Shown here in pieces: positions 26,773 to 35,444 of a DNA stretch of 64,000 nucleotides. Numbering within the stretch: the first letter of the stretch is position 1; each line of letters begins with the position of its first letter. The DNA is from Prevotella sp. P5-50. Its GTDB lineage: Bacteria; Bacteroidota; Bacteroidia; Bacteroidales; Bacteroidaceae. The translations under genes were made by a program, and so were the position numbers. The notes beneath the pieces are model-generated. The model did not search any database, was not told the DNA's origin, and saw nothing but the letters and a program-made list of their open reading frames with translations. The stretch lies in contig NZ_NPJA01000001.1 in assembly GCF_002251295.1 (NCBI RefSeq), positions 28,815 through 92,814 on the forward strand. Reading direction: 5' to 3'.

Positions 26773-26804
26773 TTTTGTACTTCTCCCGATTTGCACTACC
26801 TTTG
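26773..26804 (+). promoter_or_regulatory. Conserved promoter cassette, copy 1 (aguA)
   Basis: TTTG, 19-bp spacer TACTTCTCCCGATTTGCAC, then TACCTTTG. The spacer is nearly identical in three other promoters in the window (37.4, 39.3 and 44.6 kb). The -7 box lies 26 bp upstream of the chosen aguA start. Confidence 0.85.
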
Positions 26805-26830
26805 CACTCATGATAAAAAGTAAGAGACGA

Positions 26831-27748
26831 ATGTTGGCCGAATGGGAACCGCAAAGTGCGGTACAACTGACATGGCCTCACAAAGATACAGACTGGGCTC
26901 CTATACTGCCAGAAATCACCGCAGTATATGAGGAAATGAAGCGAGAAATAGAAAGCAGAGAAACCGTTGTCGTAGTCGATGACATACCACACAACGACAC
27001 ATGGGCACGCGACCATGGTTTCATTACCGTAGAAGAAAACGGCCAACTGATTCTGCTCGACTTTAAATTCAACGGATGGGGCGAGAAATTTGCCGCAGAA
27101 CTCGACAACGATATCAACCGACAACTCTACGAACAACAGCTGGTGAAAGGCATTTACGAGTCACACCTCGATTTCGTTCTTGAGGGCGGTAGTATTGAAA
27201 GCGATGGCAAAGGCACTATCTTCACTACCACCTGTTGCCTGATGGCGCCACATCGCAACCAACCTCTTACACAACAAGAGATAGAACAACAACTGAAAGA
27301 ATGGCTCGGAGCAGAACGCATCGTCTGGATCAACCATGGTTCGCTCATAGGGGACGATACCGATGGACATATTGATACACTGGTACGCATAGCTCCTAAC
27401 GACACCTTATTATATATAGGGGCCGACGACGAACATCCCGACCTGTTGCTCATGGAGCAAGAACTCCAGCAGCTACGCACCATCGACGGACATCCCTACC
27501 GATTGCTCCGATTACCCATGCCACGTCCCATCTATGATGATGGCGAGCGACTACCTGCCACCTATGCCAACTACCTGGTGATAAATGGCGCCGTCCTCGT
27601 ACCCACCTACAACCAACCGGACCTTGACCAAGAAGCCATAAGCACCATCGGCAAGGCCTTCCCAGATAGAGAAATCATTGGTATCGACTGTCGCGCTGTC
27701 ATCCGGCAACACGGATCGTTACATTGTTGCACCATGCAGTATTACTAA
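26831..27748 (+). CDS. aguA: Agmatine deiminase
   Basis: A 305-residue guanidino-modifying enzyme (PAD_porph family) that hydrolyses agmatine to N-carbamoylputrescine and ammonia. Motifs: NDTWARDHGFI (substrate Asp), LDFVLEGGSIESDGKGTI, DDTDGHIDTL (catalytic His) and, close to the C-terminus, HGSLHCCTMQ with the catalytic Cys. I start at MLAEWEPQSAV (26831), because the promoter's -7 box ends at 26804 and the upstream ATG at 26810 would fall at the transcription start. One base separates its stop from the next gene, N-carbamoylputrescine amidase, which completes putrescine synthesis. Confidence 0.93.
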   Translation: MLAEWEPQSAVQLTWPHKDTDWAPILPEITAVYEEMKREIESRETVVVVDDIPHNDTWARDHGFITVEENGQLILLDFKFNGWGEKFAAELDNDINRQLYEQQLVKGIYESHLDFVLEGGSIESDGKGTIFTTTCCLMAPHRNQPLTQQEIEQQLKEWLGAERIVWINHGSLIGDDTDGHIDTLVRIAPNDTLLYIGADDEHPDLLLMEQELQQLRTIDGHPYRLLRLPMPRPIYDDGERLPATYANYLVINGAVLVPTYNQPDLDQEAISTIGKAFPDREIIGIDCRAVIRQHGSLHCCTMQYY

Positions 27749-27749
27749 G

Positions 27750-28625
27750 ATGAAAACAGGAATCATTCAACAGCACAATACGGCGGACATACAAGACAAC
27801 CGCCAACGACTGGCAGAGAGCATACGTTCGCTCGCCAAACAGGGTGCAGAACTCATCGTTCTGCAGGAACTCCACAATTCGCTATACTTCTGTCAGACCG
27901 AGAATGTCGATCTATTCGACTTGGCAGAAACCATCCCAGGCCCTTCTACCGATTTCTTCGGAGCATTGGCACGAGAACTCCAAGTGGTCATCGTCACCTC
28001 TTTGTTTGAACGACGTGCACCCGGACTCTATCACAACACGGCAGTAGTATTAGAGAAAGATGGTTCTATAGCAGGAAAATACCGCAAAATGCATATCCCC
28101 GATGACCCAGCATACTACGAGAAATTCTATTTCACACCAGGCGATTTGGGGTTCCACCCCATCCAGACCTCTGTAGGCCGACTTGGCGTACTGGTTTGCT
28201 GGGACCAATGGTATCCTGAAGCAGCACGCCTGATGGCACTACAGGGAGCAGATATGCTGATCTATCCTACCGCCATCGGTTACGAGAGTAGCGACACACC
28301 CGATGAGCAAGAACGTCAACGCATGGCTTGGCAAACCGTACAACGTGGCCACGCAGTAGCCAACGGACTACCCGTAGTGACCGTCAATCGTACCGGCCAC
28401 GAACCAGACCCCAGCAAACAAACCAACGGAATAGAGTTCTGGGGCACCTCGTTTGTTGCCGGCCCGCAAGGTGAACTGCTCTACGAAGCACCACGCGACA
28501 GCGAAACCACAGCCATTATCGATGTCAACCTGCAACGCTCCGAACAGGTACGCCGTTGGTGGCCCTTCCTTCGCGACCGACGCATAGACCATTACGATGA
28601 TATCATCAAACGGTTCATCGACTGA
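27750..28625 (+). CDS. aguB: N-carbamoylputrescine amidase
   Basis: A 291-residue nitrilase-superfamily amidase. The catalytic triad is visible: Glu in LIVLQELHNSLYF, Lys in GKYRKMHIPDD and Cys in GVLVCWDQWYPEAARLMAL. It splits N-carbamoylputrescine to putrescine, CO2 and ammonia. The start is the ATG at 27750, one base after the aguA stop, so translation is coupled. Cytoplasmic; forms an aguA-aguB-GSIII gene row. Confidence 0.95.
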   Translation: MKTGIIQQHNTADIQDNRQRLAESIRSLAKQGAELIVLQELHNSLYFCQTENVDLFDLAETIPGPSTDFFGALARELQVVIVTSLFERRAPGLYHNTAVVLEKDGSIAGKYRKMHIPDDPAYYEKFYFTPGDLGFHPIQTSVGRLGVLVCWDQWYPEAARLMALQGADMLIYPTAIGYESSDTPDEQERQRMAWQTVQRGHAVANGLPVVTVNRTGHEPDPSKQTNGIEFWGTSFVAGPQGELLYEAPRDSETTAIIDVNLQRSEQVRRWWPFLRDRRIDHYDDIIKRFID

Positions 28626-28672
28626 CAATCAACTCTCTTCAACAAGCAAACAACAAACAACCCAAACAGAAT

Positions 28673-30865
28673 ATGGCAAACAATCTAAGATTCCAAGTGG
28701 TAGAAGAAGCCTTCAAGAAGCATGCACTCGATGTGGAGGCACCAAGCGAGAGACCATCAGAGTATTTCGGCAAATACGTATTCAGCCGACAAAAGATGTA
28801 TAAATACCTACCTGCCGACATCTACAACAAGATGATCGACGTGATGGACAACGGCGCCCGATTGGACCGTTCCATAGCCGATGCCGTAGCGGCTGGCATG
28901 AAACAATGGGCAAAAGAGATGGGGGTAACCCACTATACCCACTGGTTTCAGCCACTCACCGAAGGAACTGCCGAGAAACACGATGCCTTCGTAGAACACG
29001 ATGGCAAAGGCGGAATGATAGAAAAATTCTCAGGAAAACTGTTGGTACAACAGGAACCAGACGCCTCTTCTTTCCCCAATGGCGGTATCAGAAACACATT
29101 CGAGGCACGAGGCTATTCTGCCTGGGACCCCACAAGTCCGGTGTTCATCATCGACGACACACTCTGTATCCCCACCATCTTCATTGCCTATACTGGCGAA
29201 GCCCTCGACTATAAGGCTCCGCTATTACGATCTATCCATGCCGTAGACAAAGCTGCAACAGATGTCTGCCAGTATTTCTATGACGATGTCAATAAAGTGC
29301 AGGTCAATCTGGGTTGGGAACAAGAGTATTTCCTTGTTGACGAAGGACTCTATTCTGCACGTCCTGACCTACTAATGACAGGTCGCACCCTAATGGGACA
29401 TGAGAGTGCGAAAAACCAACAGATGGATGACCACTATTTCGGAACCATCCCCGACCGCGTACAGGCTTTTATGAAAGACCTTGAGATACAAGCTCTCGAA
29501 CTGGCCATCCCTGTAAAGACCCGCCATAACGAGGTTGCCCCCAACCAGTTTGAATTAGCCCCCATCTTTGAAGAGTGCAATCTGGCTGTCGATCACAACA
29601 TGCTGCTCATGTCGCTCATGAAAAGGGTGGCCCGCAAACACGGATTCCGAGTGTTGCTCCACGAGAAGCCCTTTGACGGCATCAACGGATCGGGCAAGCA
29701 CAACAACTGGAGCTTGTCTGCCAATAATGGTATACTACTCCACGCACCAGCTAAGACTCCTGAGGAGAATCTGCGCTTCGTCACCTTCATCGTTGAGACC
29801 TTGATGGCTGTTTTTCATCATAACGGACTGTTGAAAGCATCTATTATGAGTGCCACAAATGCCCACCGTTTGGGGGGCAACGAAGCACCACCTGCCATTA
29901 TCTCGTCATTCTTGGGCAAGCAACTCAACGAACTCCTCGACCATATCGAAAAGAGTGAGAAAAACGAGCTCTTCAACCTAAAGGGCAAACAGGGCATGGA
30001 AATAGATATTCCACAGATTCCAGACCTCATCATCGACAATACCGACCGCAACCGCACATCGCCTTTTGCTTTCACCGGCAATCGCTTTGAATTCCGTGCT
30101 CCCGGTTCCGCAGCCAACTGCGCCTCGGCCATGATAGCACTCAATGCAGCGATGGCAGAAGCCCTCGTATCTTTCAAAGAGCGTGTCGATGCACTCATCA
30201 ACAAGGGCGAAAACAAAATTTCTGCTATTCTCGATGTGCTGCGCGAAGATATACGCACCTGCAAACCCGTGCGCTTCGATGGCAACGGCTATTCCGACGA
30301 ATGGGTAGAAGAGGCACGTCAACGTGGTCTCGACGTCGAAAAGTCATGTCCCATCATATTCGAGCGCTACCTCGACGAGTCGAGCGTCCGCATGTTCGAA
30401 CAGACCAAGGTCATGAACCGCAAAGAACTTGAAGCTCGCAACGAAGTAAAATGGGAGATGTATGTCAAGACTGTGCAGATTGAAGCACGCGTATTGGGCG
30501 ACCTCGCCATGAACCACATCATCCCTGTCTCTACCCACTACCAAAGCAAACTCATTAAAAACGTGCAGGGCATGAAAGACGTCTTTAGTGCAGAAAAGGC
30601 CGACAGACTCTCCTCACGCAATATGAAACTTATTGAAGAGATTGCAGAGCGCACCGAGAAGATTGAACAACTGGTAGAAGAACTAACCGATGCCCGTCGT
30701 GTAGCCAATCATATCGAGTCCATCCAACAGCGTGCCATCGCCTATCACGATACTGTAGAACCTCATATGGATGCCATCCGTTACGAGATAGACCATCTCG
30801 AAATGATTGTTGAGGACGGACTATGGACGCTACCCAAATACCGCGAACTGCTGTTCATCCGATAG
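28673..30865 (+). CDS. glnN: Glutamine synthetase, type III
   Basis: A 730-residue GSIII (about 700-730 is usual in Bacteroidetes). Motifs: VNLGWEQEYFLVDE, PVKTRHNEVAPNQFELAPIF (metal-binding region), GINGSGKHNNWSLS and NRTSPFAFTGNRFEFRAPGS. It condenses ammonia and glutamate using ATP. Starting 47 bp after aguB, it is probably co-transcribed: AguA and AguB each release ammonia, which GSIII can recapture. The gene is closed by a strong terminator at 30885. Confidence 0.95.
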   Translation: MANNLRFQVVEEAFKKHALDVEAPSERPSEYFGKYVFSRQKMYKYLPADIYNKMIDVMDNGARLDRSIADAVAAGMKQWAKEMGVTHYTHWFQPLTEGTAEKHDAFVEHDGKGGMIEKFSGKLLVQQEPDASSFPNGGIRNTFEARGYSAWDPTSPVFIIDDTLCIPTIFIAYTGEALDYKAPLLRSIHAVDKAATDVCQYFYDDVNKVQVNLGWEQEYFLVDEGLYSARPDLLMTGRTLMGHESAKNQQMDDHYFGTIPDRVQAFMKDLEIQALELAIPVKTRHNEVAPNQFELAPIFEECNLAVDHNMLLMSLMKRVARKHGFRVLLHEKPFDGINGSGKHNNWSLSANNGILLHAPAKTPEENLRFVTFIVETLMAVFHHNGLLKASIMSATNAHRLGGNEAPPAIISSFLGKQLNELLDHIEKSEKNELFNLKGKQGMEIDIPQIPDLIIDNTDRNRTSPFAFTGNRFEFRAPGSAANCASAMIALNAAMAEALVSFKERVDALINKGENKISAILDVLREDIRTCKPVRFDGNGYSDEWVEEARQRGLDVEKSCPIIFERYLDESSVRMFEQTKVMNRKELEARNEVKWEMYVKTVQIEARVLGDLAMNHIIPVSTHYQSKLIKNVQGMKDVFSAEKADRLSSRNMKLIEEIAERTEKIEQLVEELTDARRVANHIESIQQRAIAYHDTVEPHMDAIRYEIDHLEMIVEDGLWTLPKYRELLFIR

Positions 30866-30884
30866 CCGTTTGTCCTTTATCCCC

Positions 30885-30930
30885 ATCCCAAGCGCATGGC
30901 TTCTGCTATTGAAGACCATGCGCTTGGGAT
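30885..30930 (+). terminator. Terminator after glnN
   Basis: ATCCCAAGCGCATGG, 16-base loop, CCATGCGCTTGGGAT then TTTTC: a perfect 15-bp stem. Confidence 0.9.
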
Positions 30931-31143
30931 TTTCATTTCCTCATCACAAATACAACCCTATTAACCAACCATCTCACCGAGTAGCCTCATCAGCATAAAC
31001 ATTTGAGAAAGCTATTGTCACTCTTTGTCACCACTTGAGCTGCAGTTTCGTAGGCGTATCCGCGATGCTCATAAACTATCCATAAAAATAAAGAAAGAAT
31101 GTCGTTTAGGAATATAACAGATTGATATTCTTTAAGACAACGT

Positions 31144-31312
31144 TTTGCCAAGGTATTTCCATTGTTTGGCAAGAGTTTTTTCTAACGTTTGACAAAGGTA
31201 TTATCAACGTTTGACAAAAGTATTATCCAACGTTTGATAAAGGTATTATCCAACGTTTGACAAAAGTATTATCCAACATTTGATAAAAATGTTATCAAGG
31301 TTTGAAAAAGTG
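31144..31312 (+). repeat. Degenerate 22-23-bp tandem repeat, about 8 units
   Basis: Units begin TTTG and follow the pattern TTTGACAAAAGTATTATCC with AACG: TTTGCCAAGG.., TTTGGCAAGA.., TTTGACAAAG.., TTTGACAAAA.., TTTGATAAAG.., TTTGACAAAA.., TTTGATAAAA.., TTTGAAAAAG. The middle units are almost identical and the ends decay. Non-coding, between the glnN terminator and the YiiX-like gene. Spacing is too short and uniform for a CRISPR array. Confidence 0.85.
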
Positions 31313-31422
31313 ATGATAAACATCAGCAACTCCGTTTATACATCGATATAGATGGTAGTAGTGGGCGAAATTTTTACAAAAACAAAACCTTTTCGATTAT
31401 GGAGCAATTTGATATCAACTGG

Positions 31423-32046
31423 CTATTGTCGCAGTTTCCCCCGAACAACAATCTTTTCACTTCTTGACAAGTTGCCCGGATTACTTCCAGGCTTTCCTTC
31501 CGGAACTTCCAAACCCTGGCGACCATAATACTCCTTCCAATAGGCAGTCACTTTTCCCGTCTTGTCATGAAACGACATGGGGATGGGATTAAACACCAGT
31601 TCACCATGCGGTGTCCTATAGCATTTTTGCACCAGTTCGCTACAATACATCGCACTATCTGACGGCATAAAATTGAAGTCGTATGGTGTACCGATAAACT
31701 GCATAGCCCGTTCCACCGAGCGTGCCACACCAGTAGTATCTTTGAGCTGCGCCACCACCACAGTCTGTCGCCTTGCCTTAAAACTATCTATTGGAGTGAG
31801 GCACACCCCTTGGCGTATCGCCTCAAGTGCAAATGCCGCCCCCTTGTCTTTATGGAAAATCGCCACATGATCTATTTGTTTTCCATCAAGTCCTGTTGTC
31901 ACATCGGTAATGTTATTACCGTTTTCTGCCACACAGAAGAGCAAGTCCCCTTCTGCCAGGCTTTTAACGTTTATCTCATTTTGTCCTCGTGTACCAAGAC
32001 ACATAGCTAAGCACACAACAACTGCCATATTTTTCATCTTATTCAT
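31423..32046 (-). CDS. YiiX/YebB-like permuted NlpC/P60 cysteine hydrolase
   Basis: A 207-residue secreted or periplasmic protein with an N-terminal signal peptide (MKNMAVVVCLAMCLG). The permuted papain-like core shows LAEGDLLFCVAE, QIDHVAIFHKD (catalytic His) and, later, SAMYCSELVQKCY (catalytic Cys), with IGTPYDFNFM before it. Relatives cleave amide bonds in peptidoglycan or lipid-linked substrates; target unknown here. I start at the ATG at 32046; a TACTTTTG -7 box lies about 36 bp upstream. Confidence 0.88.
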   Translation of the reverse strand: MNKMKNMAVVVCLAMCLGTRGQNEINVKSLAEGDLLFCVAENGNNITDVTTGLDGKQIDHVAIFHKDKGAAFALEAIRQGVCLTPIDSFKARRQTVVVAQLKDTTGVARSVERAMQFIGTPYDFNFMPSDSAMYCSELVQKCYRTPHGELVFNPIPMSFHDKTGKVTAYWKEYYGRQGLEVPEGKPGSNPGNLSRSEKIVVRGKLRQ

Positions 32047-32089
32047 TATGATTTCTACTTTACCCACATTTTGACAAGCAACAAAAGTA

Positions 32090-32467
32090 GGCTTTTATTT
32101 TGAATTCAGCAAATGAAATGATGTTTTTTTATTGTTGTCCAGTAAAATGACTATCTTCGCTCATGATATTATTATTTCTAACAAAAACAAAGATAAACCA
32201 AAGGACTGATACCTCGTGAGAAGTATCTGCCCCAATATATGTTGTTTGCAAAAGTTCTAGTAGCCAGCAATAATTTCAAATAATCTCATCGTTAAATTAG
32301 CAATCAACAATTTTGTCAGCATATTGCTTCTACCCCTCAGCGTTTTATATACAACAACTGCGGCTTTGGGCACATATATATTTTTTTAGCATAGATAATG
32401 GTATTTGCTTGTAGTTCTTGTTTTTTTTTCTTAACTTTGTAGTCAATATATATAATCTTCATCACGT
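32090..32467. other. Intergenic upstream of GH115
   Basis: About 380 bp, AT-rich. A TTAACTTTG element at about 32433 is the likely -7 box for the GH115 gene. No ORF, RNA or stable hairpin is convincing. Confidence 0.5.
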
Positions 32468-35371
32468 ATGAAACTAAAACTGTTTGTCTTATTACTATTG
32501 ATTATCATCGTTGTCATGCCATCGGATGCCCAAACACCTGGGACTTCCCACATGCCACCAGTTAATCAAGCAATACCACACATCAGCAACCACCTAAACG
32601 TGACAACAAATCTACCTGTCAAAAAGAGCATGCCAGCCGTTTCAGAGGCCAGAATACAAGATTATTTCCCTTTAAGCGAAGCTGTGATATATACCGATAC
32701 TAAAGAGTATAAAGTCGTAAATATTACCGCAAATATGCTGGCCGATGATATTGAATGCGTCACAGGCAAACACCCCAGAGTTGTGAAAACGACATCACTC
32801 AAAAACATCCCAAAGGGAGGAGCTGTAGCCGTAGGAACTATCGGAAAAAGCCGTCTGATAGACGAACTGGTCAGACTGAAGATTATCGACGTATCTTCCA
32901 TCACTGGCAAATGGGAGTCGTTTGTTATCACAACCATCAAACGTCCTAAACATGGTGGACAGTTGCTCGTGATAGCAGGTAGTGATAGGCGTGGTACAGC
33001 TTTCGGACTGACATCACTCAGCGAGGCTATCGGAGTGTCACCTTGGTACTGGTGGGCAGATATTATACCACCGCACAAAGATGCATTATATATTGAGCCT
33101 AAGACATTTATTCAAGAAGAACCCTCTGTGCAATATCGAGGCATCTTCATCAATGACGAACGCTTTGGTGGATGGGCACGATGGGCCGAGAAAAAATATG
33201 GCAAGGTAGGACCTAAAACCTACGTACGGGTCTTTGAACTACTGCTACGCCTAAAAGCTAACTACCTCTGGCCTGCCATGCACCCAGGAACCCAAGCCTT
33301 TAATGCCAATCCTGATAATGCACAATTAGCTGATAACTATGCCATTGTGATGGGGTCGTCACACTGCGAACAGATATTGCGCAATAATGAAGGTGAATGG
33401 AAGGCTGTAGAACAAGAAAAACCTGGTTCTATGGGTGACTTCAACTACATCACCAATCGTCAGAAAATGCAAGATTACTGGGAGACACGTGTAAAAACCA
33501 ATGGAAAATATGAGAATACCTATACGCTCGGCCTGCGTGGCATTCACGACTATCCCATGGAGGGCGCCAATACAACTGCCGAACGTGTGTCCCTGATGCA
33601 ACAGGCTATCAACGACCAACGAGATATATTACAACGCAACATCAACAAACCAATCGAAGAGATACCACAAGTGCTTTGCACTTACGAAGAGGTATTAGAG
33701 GCCTACCATAACGGCCTGAAAGTGCCAGAAGACATCACCCTACTTTGGAGCGACGATAAGCACGGCTACTGCCGAAACCTTTGTAACCCTAAGGAGATGA
33801 AGCGCAAGGGAGGAGCAGGAATCTACTATCACCTCTCTTATCATGGCGATCCCGCCAGTTGGATATGGCTAAGCCCACTCTCGCCAGCCTTCTTAAGCAC
33901 GGAATTGACTAAGGCCTATACCTATGGCGCACGCAAAATATGGGTATTCAACGTGGGTGACATCAAACCCGCTGAGAAAGAAATCTCTTTTGTGATGGAA
34001 TTGGCTTGGGATATCAACCGTTGGAGTCCCTCCAAAGCGCACAACTATGTAAAAGACTGGGCAACAAAAACTTTTGGTAACGAAGTGGCACAAGATATTG
34101 CCGACATGCAAACAGGCTACTATCGCTTGCAAGCAGCTGGTAAGGATGCTCATGTATGGTTTGTCAACTACAGTGCTGAGCAGATAGAGCAACGCATTGC
34201 AGAATGGCGCGCCTTATCAGCACATGCCACCGAACTAACCTCTCGCATACCAAATGCTCTTAAGGATGCATACTTCGAACTTGTCAGCTACTCTATTTGT
34301 GGTGCGGCAATGATCAACGAATACCAACTCCTAGCGCGTCGTAGTATGGTAAGAGCTACTGTTGGCGATAGCCTTGGAGCAATGACAGATGCCCAACGTG
34401 TAAGACAAATGTTTGACGGTTTGAATGATTTGACTCGCCATTATAATGAAGGTATCTTAAATGGTAAATGGCAACAATTCTTCAACTGGCAACCCTATCA
34501 TTGGTTCCGATCTGAGAAAATTGAACAACCTATAGCCACACCTGAGCTTATTGCACAGGCTGCTAACGGGACAAAGGCTCGTTTGCTCTCAGTCAGCGAA
34601 GCCTTATCAAACAAGGGCGTCACTATTGTAAGTGATGTCAATTCAGAAATTCCTATCTGGATAGAAGCACTTACACCTATCCATAATTTCTCCAAGCTAG
34701 CAAAGGACAACGAGTTTTGTACAATTAAAACAGAGAGTGATAGTTTTGTTGCCTCTGCTACCCCAATTAATAATGTATGGCATGCACCATACGTCGGACC
34801 AATGTGGAGCCGTGTAGGAACGATACACCTCAAGAAAGGAGACAACCATATCTGTATCACCAACCTGAAAGCCAATGCCCGCATTGACCAAATATACCTC
34901 GGTCTTTATCCTCCATTCGTCAAAGAGCCTCGTCTGCGTATTCCCGCTTCGCTCTTTCAGTACACGCAAGGTGATATTCTGCGAGTGAAAGGATTAGGCT
35001 ATACCGATGGTGTACTCGTTATGCCCTTCGACACACCATCATATAAGCAAGACAATCTGCAGGAAGCTCCATACGCAGAATATGAAATCAACTTGCAGGA
35101 GAACGATAGCACTATCGAGATTCGCACGCTACCTACCCTACATGCGTATGAAGGCAGAGATATATGCTATGCAGTACAATTAGGTAACACAACTCCCACT
35201 ATTTATTCAATTCATGCCAATGATTTCACCTCCGAATGGCGTTGGAATGTACTTCGCGGCTATGCCTCGCGCTGCATTCCCATCAATTTGACAGGCTGTC
35301 AGAAACTACGCATCTATCTCCTCGATCCTGGCATCGTACTACAAGAAATATTGGTTCATTCTTCAAAATAA
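32468..35371 (+). CDS. GH115 alpha-glucuronidase
   Basis: A 967-residue secreted glycoside hydrolase (signal peptide to about residue 21, LLLLIIIVVMPSDAQ). Family features: GAVAVGTIGKSRLID and RRGTAFGLTSLSEAIGVSPW at the N-terminal domain, then the barrel with QYRGIFINDERFGGWARWAE, LKANYLWPAMHPG, VMGSSHCEQILRN, LGLRGIHDYPMEGA, CTYEEVLEAYHNGLKVP and LLWSDDKHGYCRN. GH115 enzymes remove (methyl)glucuronic acid from xylan side chains. The C-terminal part (from about 780) is a beta-rich domain. It precedes a GH27 gene by 73 bp. No susC/susD pair or xylanase is present, so the locus is not a complete PUL. Confidence 0.93.
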   Translation: MKLKLFVLLLLIIIVVMPSDAQTPGTSHMPPVNQAIPHISNHLNVTTNLPVKKSMPAVSEARIQDYFPLSEAVIYTDTKEYKVVNITANMLADDIECVTGKHPRVVKTTSLKNIPKGGAVAVGTIGKSRLIDELVRLKIIDVSSITGKWESFVITTIKRPKHGGQLLVIAGSDRRGTAFGLTSLSEAIGVSPWYWWADIIPPHKDALYIEPKTFIQEEPSVQYRGIFINDERFGGWARWAEKKYGKVGPKTYVRVFELLLRLKANYLWPAMHPGTQAFNANPDNAQLADNYAIVMGSSHCEQILRNNEGEWKAVEQEKPGSMGDFNYITNRQKMQDYWETRVKTNGKYENTYTLGLRGIHDYPMEGANTTAERVSLMQQAINDQRDILQRNINKPIEEIPQVLCTYEEVLEAYHNGLKVPEDITLLWSDDKHGYCRNLCNPKEMKRKGGAGIYYHLSYHGDPASWIWLSPLSPAFLSTELTKAYTYGARKIWVFNVGDIKPAEKEISFVMELAWDINRWSPSKAHNYVKDWATKTFGNEVAQDIADMQTGYYRLQAAGKDAHVWFVNYSAEQIEQRIAEWRALSAHATELTSRIPNALKDAYFELVSYSICGAAMINEYQLLARRSMVRATVGDSLGAMTDAQRVRQMFDGLNDLTRHYNEGILNGKWQQFFNWQPYHWFRSEKIEQPIATPELIAQAANGTKARLLSVSEALSNKGVTIVSDVNSEIPIWIEALTPIHNFSKLAKDNEFCTIKTESDSFVASATPINNVWHAPYVGPMWSRVGTIHLKKGDNHICITNLKANARIDQIYLGLYPPFVKEPRLRIPASLFQYTQGDILRVKGLGYTDGVLVMPFDTPSYKQDNLQEAPYAEYEINLQENDSTIEIRTLPTLHAYEGRDICYAVQLGNTTPTIYSIHANDFTSEWRWNVLRGYASRCIPINLTGCQKLRIYLLDPGIVLQEILVHSSK

Positions 35372-35444
35372 CATTCTTACCCACAAGTAAAGTGAAACAA
35401 AAACAGTTTTTTTAGAAACTTAAACAAACAAATATTATATTATT

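Noticed and set aside
31144..31312. Possible CRISPR array
   Set aside because: Units are contiguous at 22-23 bp with no spacers, and no cas genes are present.
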